Notes: a model not told the origin generated them from the letters alone. A DNA stretch of 64,000 nucleotides from Undibacterium umbellatum (GCF_014284125.1 NZ_JACOFX010000014.1:108078-172077), one strand, 5' to 3'; shown: positions 1-9,158, counted from the stretch's first letter. Numbers and translations: made by a program.

Positions 1-1418
1 GGCCCAGTCATCCGCTGCTGCCAGATTGTAAGTCGTGCCACCTACTGACTGCGTGCCATTATTATTGAGCAAGGTACGCAATCCAGATTTGTCGGCGGTC
101 GAAAGTACCAGAGTGAAGCTGGTGTCAGAAGTGATCTCGACGTTGGCAGTATCCGTCAATGCATAAGTGCTGCCACCCTGACCAGTCAGCGTGAACTTAT
201 TGGCGATAATATCGTTGATAGCGCCTGCACGATGGGTAAATCCGGTACCTGTTACTACCAGCGTACCTGTGCTGGCATCATAAGTGGCTGATGTGACGTC
301 AGGTGCCGCCACCGTGTTGGCCGTGATGCCGTTACCAGTCAGGTCGGCAACGACGACTGCCGGATCAGCACCGGCTGCCCAGTCTTCGGCGGCGGCCAGG
401 TTATAAGTGGTGCCACCAGTGGAACTGGCACCATTTTTGTTGATGATCTGATTGACGCCAGATTTGTCGGTCGCGCTCAGAAGCAGGGTAAACGTTGTGT
501 TTGAGGTAATTTCTACATTTGCTGTGTCGGTTAGCGTATAGGTCGAACCACCTTCGCCAGTCATGGTGAATTTGTTGGCGACGATGTCGTCTGTTCCTCC
601 ATTATTCAGGTGAGTGAAGCCCGTTCCGGTTACCACCAGGCTTCCCGTGCTGGCATTGTAGGTGGCGGAAGTAATGGTCGGCACCTGAACATTACTGACG
701 GTAATGAAGTTGTTGACAATATCTTTAATGTCGCCCCCTGTGATGACGGTGTTCCAATCGTCAGCACCTTTAACGAGGTATAGTGAAGAGGCAGATGTTG
801 GGAGAGTGCCGTCTTTGTTAATGTATTGGTTGAGGCCAGCCTTGTCAGCAGCGCTCAGGATGAGTGTAAAGGAAGTAGCAGACGTGATGTCCACATCTGG
901 GGTATCAGTCAACACATAAGTGACGTTGCCCTCGCCGCGTATAGATATTTTGTTGGCAGTGATGTCGTTGTTTGACCCAATGGCACTGACTAGATTTGTG
1001 CCCGTAACAACGAGTGTGCCTGTGTTGGCGTCATAGGTGGCAGACTCGAGCGTCGGCGCTGTGACATTGGAGACGGTGACGCCATTGCCGGTCAAATCAG
1101 CTGAGGCGGCGGCCGTTACATCCCAGTTGGCCGCTGCCGCTAGGTTGAACGTAATGGCACCGGTCGCAGACGTAGTTCCGTTGTTGTTCAGTACGCCATT
1201 GACCGCAATTTTGTCCGCTGCACCTAGTGTGACCGTGAAAGAGGTAGCGCTGCTGGCAGTGGGATTACTGGTAGCTCCAGTGAGAGTATATGAGCCACCC
1301 TGCCCAGTAAGTGTAAGTTTGGTGACATCGATCGTGCCGCCATTGGTGATGTCGGTGCCGGTGACTACAAGAACGCCTGTGCTGGCATCGTAGGTGGCAC
1401 TGGTAATACTGGTTGGGA
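1..1418 (-). repeat. Tandem repeats of about 124 residues inside the DUF4347 protein
   Basis: Four copies with a period of about 357-376 bases. The codons for the ATYDASTG(T/V)LVVTGT motif fall near 1390, 1035, 660 and 285. Each unit then has LTGQGG or a variant, YTLTDTANVEI, TSFTL.LSAADK, a (V/I)NNNGT stretch and TYNLAAAADW. The two copies nearest the left edge are the most alike, which suggests recent duplication. The array runs off the window, so the total number is unknown. Confidence 0.85.
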
Positions 1419-3585
1419 TGGCAATGGAAGTAAACGTCCAGGTCGCATTGGAACTGATGCCGTTATAGGTATTGCTGCCACCATCCTGGAAAGCACCGCT
1501 GTCAATCAAGACATAGTAACCAGTGTTACCTGCAAACGTGGCGGTTGGATTAATGGTGACCTTGCTGTTGGCCCCACCTGTGCCAGCGCTGAAAGTGACT
1601 TTTGCGCCATCATTAGCCGCGATGGTTTCGAGAACGGCATTGTCAGACTGACGATAAATAACTATATTTTTGGCGGCAACAGCAGTGACGGCCGTGCCAA
1701 ATTCAATGACAAGGTCGTAATTCGCTGGCACATCAATGGCACCGGTATTCGGAGACACCACACCAGCAAAATTGAAGGTATTGTTGTCACTGAATTCGTA
1801 AGCACCTATATCTACTGTACCGCCACGTCCAGCACCACGAGCATCGGTCGTGGGCGCACCTGTGGTAGTGCCTGCACTGATTGCATTGCTGCTTGCTGCA
1901 ATGGCTATGGTTTGAACTGGACCACCGTTAAATGCCAGAGAACCTAAAGCCGAACCCAGAGTAGTGATCGTTCCCGTCAAAGAATTAGTTCCACTTGCTC
2001 CTATTGTCGTGAGAACGATGTTGTTGCTGCCAGTTAAGGTGCCGCTGGTACCTACAAAAACGTCAGTATCGTTAGTCGTGCCATTCGTACTGGAGTTATT
2101 AGCGATGATCGTGTTTTTTAAGGTTAGATTGGTACCTCTTAAATAGAGTCCACCGCCGCCGCTGCTTGGAGCATTTGCCCCAGTAAATGAATTACCAACA
2201 ATCGTTGAATTGACTATTGTCGTTAGTCCTGAACCTTGGATTGAGATACCTGCCCCACCTCCAGCGGCATCTGCAGGGGTGCCTGTCGAGTTATTGGCGA
2301 TGGTTACATTGGTCAATGTGGCACTGGTGGATGACCCAACTGCAATCCCGCCTCCATACCTACCCAAGCTACTGCCAGAATTGCCGCTAATCGTCGTATT
2401 GCTGATGACAACTTGTTTACCTGAAACATATGCTCCACCACCATTTCCGCTAGAAAACGTAGCGGTTGATGTGTTATTCGAAATGGTGCTATTACTGATC
2501 GTTACATTACTGTTGGTGTCAGAAAAGAGAAGGCCTGCCCCTTGTTTTGTTGCTGTGCTATTGGTAATGATGACGTGATCCAGTGTCAACGAACCTGAAT
2601 TCTGGAAAGTAATTGCACCGCCGCCATAACCTGAATCCGCATTGATGCCCTTGCCATTAGTGAAGGTCATGCCAGAAAGCGACAATGGTGAAGTATCGCC
2701 TCCTCCATAGGCGGCAAAAATCCTTGAGTTATTGTTGCCACTGATAGTCAATAAATTTTCACCAGGACCAACGATGGTCAAGGCGTCGGCATTGCTAGCC
2801 GAAGCGGCAACATTTATCTCGCCAGAAGTTAGTGTCAAGGTGGCTGCGCCACTGGCAAATAATGCCGGATCAAAAACAATGGTATCGGCAGCCGCATTGC
2901 CCGTAGCTGATGTAATTGCGGCACGCAAAGAGCCTGCACCACTGTCATTCAGATTGGTGACCTTAATAGTTGCAAGATCATATTCATACTGCTGTGCGGA
3001 GATGGCTGTGCTTTCCACTGTGCCGCTATGATATTCCAGTGTCCAGTCGCCACGCACACCAGTGTCATTGGTGGACGCTGCCACATCTGCGCCAGTCGCT
3101 TTTGCCAGTTGATTGACAAAGCTGCTGCCAGCTTCACCTTTGGCAACATCACAGCCATATAGCAAAATATCTGCCCCTGGTGCCAGCGCCTTGTGTATGC
3201 TCGCCATGCTGACTTGATAGTCCGCCAGGTTATATGAGGACAGCATGGTATTACCCATGACCAGATAACCCTCACCGCCATGCGAGACTATGTGAACGGC
3301 AGTGATGTCTGCCTTGCCCTGCAAGGCGTCTGCCATTTGTTGCACGCCATTTTTCAAAGGATCAAGCGTGATCACTTCAGTGCCAGGTTTGATATCCTTG
3401 ATCAGGCTTTGCCAGTTCTGCAAAGTGGTATCAACAAACACGATCTCATGTGGACCAACCTGTGCTGGTGAGGGTGCTAGCGCTGGTGCTGCTGCCTGTA
3501 AAACAGGTGTTGGCTGCACTACTGGGAGAGATGCATGATCAGCATCTTGCGCTTGGTTGTTCGGGGATGTGTTAGTTGGGATCAT
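1..3585 (-). CDS. DUF4347 surface protein, 3' part beyond the window
   Basis: Large, probably exported surface protein, open to the left edge: at least 1195 codons and no stop seen. From the ATG at 3585 it has a Pro/Ala-rich N-terminus with no classical signal peptide. A DUF4347 domain follows at about residues 35-215, marked by EIVFVDTTLQNW, HIVSHGGEG and LLYGCDVAKGEAG. Next come a GSLRAAI motif and an Asn/Thr/Ser-rich right-handed beta-helix that ends in DIGAYEF, as in choice-of-anchor Q proteins. An SbsA-type Ig-like (Big_5) segment then leads into tandem repeats of about 124 residues. DUF4347 is known at the N-terminus of very large secreted or adhesin-like proteins, often exported by type I secretion. 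The ATG lies 2 bases after the upstream sulfotransferase stop, with AGGAAA before it, so the two are probably one transcript. The ligand or adhesive role is unknown. Confidence 0.85.
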   Translation of the reverse strand, partial: MIPTNTSPNNQAQDADHASLPVVQPTPVLQAAAPALAPSPAQVGPHEIVFVDTTLQNWQSLIKDIKPGTEVITLDPLKNGVQQMADALQGKADITAVHIVSHGGEGYLVMGNTMLSSYNLADYQVSMASIHKALAPGADILLYGCDVAKGEAGSSFVNQLAKATGADVAASTNDTGVRGDWTLEYHSGTVESTAISAQQYEYDLATIKVTNLNDSGAGSLRAAITSATGNAAADTIVFDPALFASGAATLTLTSGEINVAASASNADALTIVGPGENLLTISGNNNSRIFAAYGGGDTSPLSLSGMTFTNGKGINADSGYGGGAITFQNSGSLTLDHVIITNSTATKQGAGLLFSDTNSNVTISNSTISNNTSTATFSSGNGGGAYVSGKQVVISNTTISGNSGSSLGRYGGGIAVGSSTSATLTNVTIANNSTGTPADAAGGGAGISIQGSGLTTIVNSTIVGNSFTGANAPSSGGGGLYLRGTNLTLKNTIIANNSSTNGTTNDTDVFVGTSGTLTGSNNIVLTTIGASGTNSLTGTITTLGSALGSLAFNGGPVQTIAIAASSNAISAGTTTGAPTTDARGAGRGGTVDIGAYEFSDNNTFNFAGVVSPNTGAIDVPANYDLVIEFGTAVTAVAAKNIVIYRQSDNAVLETIAANDGAKVTFSAGTGGANSKVTINPTATFAGNTGYYVLIDSGAFQDGGSNTYNGISSNATWTFTSIAIPTSITSATYDASTGVLVVTGTDITNGGTIDVTKLTLTGQGGSYTLTGATSNPTASSATSFTVTLGAADKIAVNGVLNNNGTTSATGAITFNLAAAANWDVTAAASADLTGNGVTVSNVTAPTLESATYDANTGTLVVTGTNLVSAIGSNNDITANKISIRGEGNVTYVLTDTPDVDITSATSFTLILSAADKAGLNQYINKDGTLPTSASSLYLVKGADDWNTVITGGDIKDIVNNFITVSNVQVPTITSATYNASTGSLVVTGTGFTHLNNGGTDDIVANKFTMTGEGGSTYTLTDTANVEITSNTTFTLLLSATDKSGVNQIINKNGASSTGGTTYNLAAAEDWAAGADPAVVVADLTGNGITANTVAAPDVTSATYDASTGTLVVTGTGFTHRAGAINDIIANKFTLTGQGGSTYALTDTANVEITSDTSFTLVLSTADKSGLRTLLNNNGTQSVGGTTYNLAAADDWA

Positions 3586-3587
3586 GA

Positions 3588-4436
3588 TCAATTTCCTATC
3601 GCAGTCGGAACAAATTTGGCGGTAATGACATTGGCGCGGCTACCAGTCGTGTCTTTCCAAAACGATAGCTGGCTATATTGGTGAAACAAATCGGGAGGCA
3701 GTATGGTGTCGCGCTCCTGGAAACTCACTTCTGGCCTGACCTTGTGCAGGCCTCGCATGCCCAGAGGGGCATCAAATTCAGGTGCGTCATACTGGATATT
3801 CTGGAAGTCATGCTCGAATGGTTCTGCACCGATGAAGTCATAAATCAGGGGCAGCACTTTTTGTGGCGCTTGCGCCAGCAAGTCATAGTCGATCAGCAGC
3901 ATGGAGCCAGCGTGTTCACTATAGAAGGCACTTTTCAAGGCCGCCCAGGGGTAACCGACCATGCGGTTGCGCAGAGCCAGGGTCTCTACCCGGCTATAGA
4001 CCGTTGCGCGTTCATTGTCGTCATTGAAGAGGCGGGTGATTTCATAAGGGTCTGCTGCGTATTTACGCTCTATGCTGTCCATGACCCAGGCCACATTGCG
4101 TACACAAGCGATCACTTTGGAACCGGGGAATTGATCCATCAACATCGGCAGATGGGCTGTCCACATGCGGTTGGTGTCAAACACCACACTCTTCTCAGCG
4201 TGTTCAGCATAATAAGAATCAAACAATCCACGTACCAGGCGCTTGCGTTCGGCCTTGGTAATTACCGGGCCAAATTCTGTACCTGCGCCAAATTGATGCA
4301 ACATGCTGGTATATAAAGTGCCAACCGGGCTGGTCATGCCCGCATGAAAGCGCGGGTTTTGCAGCAGCAAGGCTGCCAGTAAGGTAGAACCGGAACGGGG
4401 CAAACCTGAGATGAAATGATATTTTGTATGAGTCAT
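3588..4436 (-). CDS. Sulfotransferase family protein
   Basis: Predicted PAPS-dependent sulfotransferase of 282 residues. The 5'-phosphosulfate loop is at residues 10-22 (SGLPRSGSTLLAA). A second PAPS-contact region, CVRNVAWVMDSIERKY, lies near residue 137. The protein resembles bacterial sulfotransferases that act on proteins or glycans rather than small phenols, but the acceptor cannot be read from the sequence. It is followed after 2 bases by the DUF4347 surface protein and preceded by APS kinase, which makes its co-substrate. This points to sulfation of a surface or secreted product. No signal peptide, so it should act in the cytoplasm. Confidence 0.85.
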   Translation of the reverse strand: MTHTKYHFISGLPRSGSTLLAALLLQNPRFHAGMTSPVGTLYTSMLHQFGAGTEFGPVITKAERKRLVRGLFDSYYAEHAEKSVVFDTNRMWTAHLPMLMDQFPGSKVIACVRNVAWVMDSIERKYAADPYEITRLFNDDNERATVYSRVETLALRNRMVGYPWAALKSAFYSEHAGSMLLIDYDLLAQAPQKVLPLIYDFIGAEPFEHDFQNIQYDAPEFDAPLGMRGLHKVRPEVSFQERDTILPPDLFHQYSQLSFWKDTTGSRANVITAKFVPTAIGN

Positions 4437-4636
4437 GAGGTCTTCGCGTTCAAACTGAAAATGGCATTAGTGCAATAAATATTAAATTGCTTATCGGCTA
4501 GATAATGAAAAATTGATCAATTTAATAGAGTCCCGTAAGCTCATCGTAAGAAGATAGGAAAGCGTCTATAGTCTGAGATAAAGCCTGCGAGCCGTACCCA
4601 TCTGATATGAAATGTGTTTTCATGTATGTAATATGC

Positions 4637-5197
4637 TCACATTCTCAAGAAAGTAGTCAGTTGATCAATTGCATCAGCCAAGTCTGTTTGACTGGTATCT
4701 ATCACACACTCTGCTGAGGTTGGCGCTTCATAAGGCGCAGAGACACCGGTGAGTTGCAGTGCAGGGTTTTGTTTTGCTTTGGCGTACCAGCCCTTGGGGT
4801 CGCGTTGCTGGCAGATGTGCAGAGGTGTCGAGATATAGGTTTCAATAAATTTGTCATGACCTATGATGCTGCGCGCCAGCGCCCGCCCACGCATGCTGGG
4901 AGAAACCAGAGCGACGACGGCAAAAATGCCATTGAGATTGAGCAGGCGGGCCATTTCAGCGGTCCTGCGGCCTTGTTCTTCACGGTCAGCCAGGCTAAAG
5001 CCCAGGTCCTTTGACAAACCCTGCCTTATTTCATCACCATCAAGCACGCACACTGCAATAGATTGTTCGCGTAGATGCCTGGCTAGGTTTTGCGCAAGTG
5101 TTGTCTTCCCCGCCCCGGGCAAGCCACTTAGCCACCAGGTTTTGACTTTGTTTGCAGCAAGTTCTGTACTGCTTTCTGTTTGATTACTTCCAGGCAT
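4637..5197 (-). CDS. cysC: Adenylyl-sulfate (APS) kinase
   Basis: Phosphorylates adenosine 5'-phosphosulfate to PAPS, the sulfuryl donor. The P-loop GLPGAGKTT is near residue 27, DGDEIR follows at about 54, and FSLADREEQGRR and DPKGWYAKA match the family's APS-binding and lid regions. About 186 residues, full length for a stand-alone CysC. An in-frame GTG at 5203 is an alternative start; the ATG at 5197 is preferred because GGTGG lies just upstream. No ATP sulfurylase gene is next to it, so APS must come from cysDN elsewhere. Its place beside two sulfotransferase genes suggests a dedicated PAPS supply rather than a role in cysteine synthesis. Confidence 0.93.
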   Translation of the reverse strand: MPGSNQTESSTELAANKVKTWWLSGLPGAGKTTLAQNLARHLREQSIAVCVLDGDEIRQGLSKDLGFSLADREEQGRRTAEMARLLNLNGIFAVVALVSPSMRGRALARSIIGHDKFIETYISTPLHICQQRDPKGWYAKAKQNPALQLTGVSAPYEAPTSAECVIDTSQTDLADAIDQLTTFLRM

Positions 5198-5203
5198 CTG
5201 CAC

Positions 5204-5526
5204 ACCACCGATAAGCTAAAAAAATCGGGACTAAGCAGAAACCCGATACGTAACAGATCAGAAATCAGCAGGGGCTGTTTGAATTGGCTTATTGCAAAAC
5301 TCACAGATGGTGCCAGTCAGTTTGAAAGGCCAATATTTCTGACTTGCAATTTATCTTGGAAAATCAAGAAGATAAATTGTTAAGTGTTAAATAATTAACT
5401 GTAATACTAACATTGAAAACTTTTTTTGCGCGCAAATGTAACAAAAAAACTGCTAATTAATTAAGTAATTTAGATGAAAAATTTGCATGGCACTGAGATA
5501 AGCTAAAAAAATTTTCCCCAGGGAAA
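5204..5526. other. Intergenic region, A/T-rich, no gene recognised
   Basis: 323 bases between the APS kinase start and the end of the DUF6916-like gene. The part around 5340-5510 is very A/T-rich and probably holds the cysC promoter on the minus strand. I see no convincing gene, RNA or repeat; short frames here lack ribosome binding sites and family character. Confidence 0.5.
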
Positions 5527-5856
5527 TTAATTGAAGATAACCTGATAGTAAACACAAGTGCCGCCATCTTCATGTGGGCGCTGATATTGCCCTTTGGAAT
5601 GGTCGGCCAGGGTGGGGGCGACAGTCCAGATGTGTCTGCCCAAGGCGGGGTGCTCGACAAAATAATTATCTTGTGCCAGCGGTTGACTGGAAGATCCTGC
5701 AAAAATCAACAACAAAGGGGTGCGGAATATTTCTGGAAGGCCACGGCGTGGGCGTTCTTCTGCTTCTACCAGTTCGAGGTGAATGATGCCATTCGAGGTT
5801 TCGAGTTGAAACTTGTTACCGATGAGGGGGTGGACTTGTTCTAAGCTGATGGTCAT
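5527..5856 (-). CDS. DUF6916-like protein
   Basis: Small protein of 109 residues from the ATG at 5856. It begins TISLEQVHPLIGNKFQL and has LELVEAEERP, then a hydrophobic segment ending LLLIFAGSSSQPLAQDNYF, VEHPALGR, and a C-terminus ending YYQVIFN. This pattern (LEQFxPLIGxxF, LEHPxLG, final Y-V-FN) resembles DUF6916 proteins, which are often encoded beside MdpB/tail-collar proteins; that association is from memory. A TTG at 5886 would add ten residues but has no better binding site. Function unknown. It is divergent from the acetyltransferase gene at 5946 and sits in the same putative surface-modification locus. Confidence 0.65.
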   Translation of the reverse strand: MTISLEQVHPLIGNKFQLETSNGIIHLELVEAEERPRRGLPEIFRTPLLLIFAGSSSQPLAQDNYFVEHPALGRHIWTVAPTLADHSKGQYQRPHEDGGTCVYYQVIFN

Positions 5857-5945
5857 GATCAATGTTGTGAAAAGTTTCACTTGCAAGAAAGCACAAGCAT
5901 AGGCAGGATAATATACATGTTATTTTAACCAGCTTGGGAGTGCTT

Positions 5946-6521
5946 GTGTATAAATTACCTGCTGCGCTTGCATTGCGTGAAGTGTATGACGACGATCAGG
6001 CTTTTCTGGATGCTCTGTATGCCAGCCGCCGTGAAGACTTGCGGCAAATGCCGATGGATGCCGCATTCATTGCGCAAATGATCAAAATGCAACAGCATGT
6101 GCAAATGGAGGGTGTCAGGATGAATTATCCTGATGCCATGCATAGGGTGATTGAGCGCGCTGGTCAGGCTGTAGGGCGCGTCATTATCAATGCAGGCAGT
6201 GATGATATACGCCTGATCGATATAGCGATTATTCCTTCAGTGCAACGCCAAGGTATTGCCAGGGCTATTTTGCTGGCACTACAGGCCGATGCACAAGGCC
6301 AGGGAAAGGGTGTCAGCCTTGCTGTTGAACAAACCAATTTTGCAGCGCGCGGCCTGTATTTACAATTGGGCTTTGTTGCCATAAGTGCTGATGCCCTGTT
6401 TGAACAAATGCACTGGCGTTCACAGGCAGCCGCAGAGGAGCAAGCCATGATCGATTTATTGCCAGCCACCACCCTCGCTCACAAGATCACACAACAAGGG
6501 CAGTTTGATGCGACAGCCTAG
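5946..6521 (+). CDS. GNAT-family N-acetyltransferase
   Basis: About 191 residues. The acetyl-CoA-binding motif A is seen as DIAIIPSVQRQGIARAILLA, followed by the GNAT motif B region NFAARGLYLQLGF. The GTG at 5946 is chosen because GGAG lies at 5937-5940; TTG 5934 and GTG 5940 are upstream in-frame alternatives. The substrate is unknown; family members acetylate amino groups of proteins, peptides or small molecules. The end overlaps the oxygenase gene by 14 bases, and the sulfotransferase-like gene follows, so the three form an operon and may modify the same product. Confidence 0.8.
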   Translation: MYKLPAALALREVYDDDQAFLDALYASRREDLRQMPMDAAFIAQMIKMQQHVQMEGVRMNYPDAMHRVIERAGQAVGRVIINAGSDDIRLIDIAIIPSVQRQGIARAILLALQADAQGQGKGVSLAVEQTNFAARGLYLQLGFVAISADALFEQMHWRSQAAAEEQAMIDLLPATTLAHKITQQGQFDATA

Positions 6522-7227
6522 CCGTTATCTGAAGTTGCCCTTCAGTTTTGATTTAGGACGCCTGCGTGCCGAACTGCACCAACTCGAAGCCTCAGAATGG
6601 ATCAGGCATTTCAATACCAATGCCTACATCAACAACTGGACCTGCCTGCCCTTGCGCGCGGTGGATGGCCGTATTGATCACATCATGCCTGTCAATGAAG
6701 GCAATTTTCAGGATACGGCGCTCATGCAAACCTCCCCTTATTTGCGGGAAGTTGTCGATACGTTTCTATGTGAAAAAACGTCTGTGCGCCTGATGTCGCT
6801 GGAGGCAGGCGGTGTTATCAAAGAGCACAGGGACGATGGTACTTCGCTGGAGGATGGTATTACCCGTTTGCATATCCCCATCACCACCACGCCGGATGTG
6901 CTATTCAAAATCGATGGCGAAGAAGTGCATTTTTCAGCGGGCGATACCTGGTATCTGAATGCCGCCTGCCTGCATGGTGTAGTCAACCCCAGTAGTCATG
7001 CCAGGGTACATTTGATGCTCGATTGTGTCAGCAATGCCTGGCTGGAGCAGGTGTTCCTCGATGCTGGCTGGATTGCCAGACCCAAACCAAAATATGATGA
7101 CCCGGCTATTCATGACGGTAATGTGCAGGAAGTGATCGCCATGTTGCGCGCGACCGGGCAAAGTGCGGGCTTGCAAATTGCCAGCCGCCTGGAAGCCATA
7201 CGGCTGGGGCAGGCGATACCTAATTGA
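6508..7227 (+). CDS. Aspartyl/asparaginyl beta-hydroxylase-like 2-oxoglutarate oxygenase
   Basis: Predicted Fe(II)/2-oxoglutarate dioxygenase of 239 residues. The metal ligands can be read as His-x-Asp in IKEHRDDG (near residue 108) and the distal His in CLHGVVN (near 155), followed by an Arg (SHARVHLML) for 2-oxoglutarate. LHIPITT and the GDTWYLNAA segment are typical of the Asp/Asn hydroxylase family. Its target could be a peptide side chain or a small molecule. ATG 6508 is chosen over TTG 6505; AAGGG ends 7 bases before it. It overlaps the acetyltransferase gene and is followed after 9 bases by a sulfotransferase-like gene. A hydroxylase next to a sulfotransferase suggests that new hydroxyl groups may be sulfated, which is inference. 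Confidence 0.82.
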   Translation: MRQPSRYLKLPFSFDLGRLRAELHQLEASEWIRHFNTNAYINNWTCLPLRAVDGRIDHIMPVNEGNFQDTALMQTSPYLREVVDTFLCEKTSVRLMSLEAGGVIKEHRDDGTSLEDGITRLHIPITTTPDVLFKIDGEEVHFSAGDTWYLNAACLHGVVNPSSHARVHLMLDCVSNAWLEQVFLDAGWIARPKPKYDDPAIHDGNVQEVIAMLRATGQSAGLQIASRLEAIRLGQAIPN

Positions 7228-7236
7228 ATACAAGAA

Positions 7237-8289
7237 ATGGATAGCATGGAAATCAAACCCGGCTTCGCCGCCGAAGAAAGGGCTTTGCTGCGCGGGCAGC
7301 AAATCGATGCGCGAGACTTGCCAAGCATGCTGGGCTGGTTCCCTGTGGCTATTGAGGCGGGTGCAGGCACACTCTGCTGGCGGCATCTGGGTGAGGCCAG
7401 GTTTCTGGAGTCATTTTTTCTTGACACATTGAATCAGCAAAGCCGTGAGCACAGGCAAGTTTGCCTGACGCCGCTGGCGAGTTTGCCAGAACAACTGGCC
7501 AGCTTGCCGCAGGTGCCTCCAATGGCGTTTATCTTTCATGTATCTCGCTGTGGTTCTACCTTGTTGACACAGATGCTGGCATCGCTGCCGCAATGCGTGG
7601 TGATGTCGGAGCCACCAGTCATCGATGCATTTTTCCGCTACTACCATGCGCATCCCGAACTGCAAAATGCGACCATCATTTTCCAGAATCTGATTGCCGC
7701 ATTGGGTCAAAGACGTTCACCAGACGAAAGTCATTTCTTTGTCAAATTCGATAGCTGGCATTTGCCCTGGTTGCCCTTTGTGCGTGCCGCGTTTCCCGCT
7801 ATACCCATCATTTTTTTATACCGCGAACCGCAAGCCGTGCTGGCTTCGCATCAGCGTCAGCGCGGACCGCAGATGATACCGGGGTTATTGAATACCACCC
7901 GGCTCCAAGCTGCAGCCTCGCATGAGCAAGCGGCAAATTTTGATGCTTATGCTGCCAGCATGTTGGTGAGCATGTTACAGGCCGGTTTTGAAAGCGCCGT
8001 CTCGCAAGATTTGATTTTATTGAATTACAGCCAATTACCAGAAGTCTTATGGGCTGAATTGCTGATGCAGTTTCGACTCGATTGCAGTGAGCAAGATTTG
8101 ATGAAACTGCAAGCACGCTCTGCCTTGCATTCCAAGCACAGGCATACCGGCTTTACAGGCGATCCTGCGCCTGCCGTATCTGCGCAGGAGTGGGAGGTAT
8201 CTACTTGCCTGCAACATTGCAATCAAATTTTTCTGCAACTAGAGGAATTGCGATCAAAAGTTAAAATTTGTAAAGTTGTATCAGGATGA
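7237..8289 (+). CDS. Sulfotransferase-like protein
   Basis: 350 residues. After about 95 N-terminal residues with no recognised domain comes the PAPS-loop-like AFIFHVSRCGSTLLTQML, followed by VVMSEPPVIDAFF and later IIFLYREPQAVLASHQRQ, which corresponds to the 3'-phosphate region. The protein belongs to a group of sulfotransferase-like proteins distinct from the one at 3588-4436. It is last in the operon with the acetyltransferase and hydroxylase. The substrate is unknown. ATG 7237 and ATG 7246 are both possible starts. Confidence 0.78.
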   Translation: MDSMEIKPGFAAEERALLRGQQIDARDLPSMLGWFPVAIEAGAGTLCWRHLGEARFLESFFLDTLNQQSREHRQVCLTPLASLPEQLASLPQVPPMAFIFHVSRCGSTLLTQMLASLPQCVVMSEPPVIDAFFRYYHAHPELQNATIIFQNLIAALGQRRSPDESHFFVKFDSWHLPWLPFVRAAFPAIPIIFLYREPQAVLASHQRQRGPQMIPGLLNTTRLQAAASHEQAANFDAYAASMLVSMLQAGFESAVSQDLILLNYSQLPEVLWAELLMQFRLDCSEQDLMKLQARSALHSKHRHTGFTGDPAPAVSAQEWEVSTCLQHCNQIFLQLEELRSKVKICKVVSG

Positions 8290-8477
8290 AAATATTGCAG
8301 TGTTATTTCTATATAACAGTTGTAGAATTGGTTTGCTTTTTTTGAAATTGCTTGTTTGTTTGCATATTGAAAGCCATTGATGAAAGCTCTGAATTCAGAC
8401 CCGTATCTGGGGATGGATGCAGAAGAGACTAGATAGCAAGATCCCTGTTTAAACGATAACTTGAATTGGAGTATGCA

Positions 8478-9158
8478 ATGGATGCATTTATGGGTTCCGT
8501 ATTGGCGGTTGGCTTTAATTATCCCCCACGTGGCTGGCTTTTCTGCAATGGGCAAACCGTGCCTATCCAGCAAAATTCTGCCATGTTTGCCTTGCTGGGC
8601 ACCATGTATGGCGGCGATGGCCAAAATACATTTGGCATCCCTGATTTACGTGGTCGCGTAGTCGTTGGTTCGCAGGCACAAGGGCCAGGTCTGGCCAATG
8701 TTTCACAAGGTGAGAAAGCGGGTAGCAATAATGCGACAGTGATCTCCAACGGTACGGCGACTATCACATTGTCAACAGCAAACATGCCTTCTCATACCCA
8801 TACCGGAACAGTTACTCTGAGTGGCATCACCGCAAGCACAACTATAAACGTTGGTGCTGGAACGAATGGTGGTGTTGCTGCTGTCCTGAACAATGGCGGG
8901 CTGACCAGTACCGCAACTGGTTCAGGGACAGCTGCTGCCATATTCTTACCAGCAGGAACTGCGCCAACCAGCCCGGTCGCTTTGGGTGGCGTTACTACGA
9001 CAGTTTCAGGCTCTGGCACTGTCAATAACTCAAATACCGGCAGTGGAACTCCATTGACAGTACCTGTCGTATCAAGCGCTACTATCTCCAATATGCAGCC
9101 TTATCTGGGTTTGAACTACATCATCGCGATGGAAGGTATCTTCCCATCCAGGAACTAA
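8478..9158 (+). CDS. Phage tail-collar domain protein, MdpB-like
   Basis: 226 residues. The N-terminal collar domain reads SVLAVGFNYPPRGWLFCNGQ, then ALLGTMYGGDGQNTFGIPDLRGRV. A Thr/Ser/Gly-rich region around MPSHTHTGTV follows, and the end is PYLGLNYIIAMEGIFPSRN. Proteins of this kind were named after microcystin-dependent protein MdpB and occur in many bacteria without a prophage, often in linked copies. No other phage structural gene is in this region, so a host-encoded surface or secreted fibre is more likely than a prophage remnant. ATG 8478 is preferred over TTG 8466 because GGAG precedes it at 6-7 bases. A strong terminator follows. Confidence 0.87.
   Translation: MDAFMGSVLAVGFNYPPRGWLFCNGQTVPIQQNSAMFALLGTMYGGDGQNTFGIPDLRGRVVVGSQAQGPGLANVSQGEKAGSNNATVISNGTATITLSTANMPSHTHTGTVTLSGITASTTINVGAGTNGGVAAVLNNGGLTSTATGSGTAAAIFLPAGTAPTSPVALGGVTTTVSGSGTVNNSNTGSGTPLTVPVVSSATISNMQPYLGLNYIIAMEGIFPSRN

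Noticed and set aside
704..3538. Several plus-strand open frames over the DUF4347 region
   Set aside because: They are antisense to the long minus-strand reading with clear DUF4347, beta-helix and repeat character, and encode low-complexity Val/Pro/Leu-rich sequences without start signals.
8478..9158. Prophage remnant
   Set aside because: Only a tail-collar domain gene; no integrase, capsid, portal or lysis genes are nearby.
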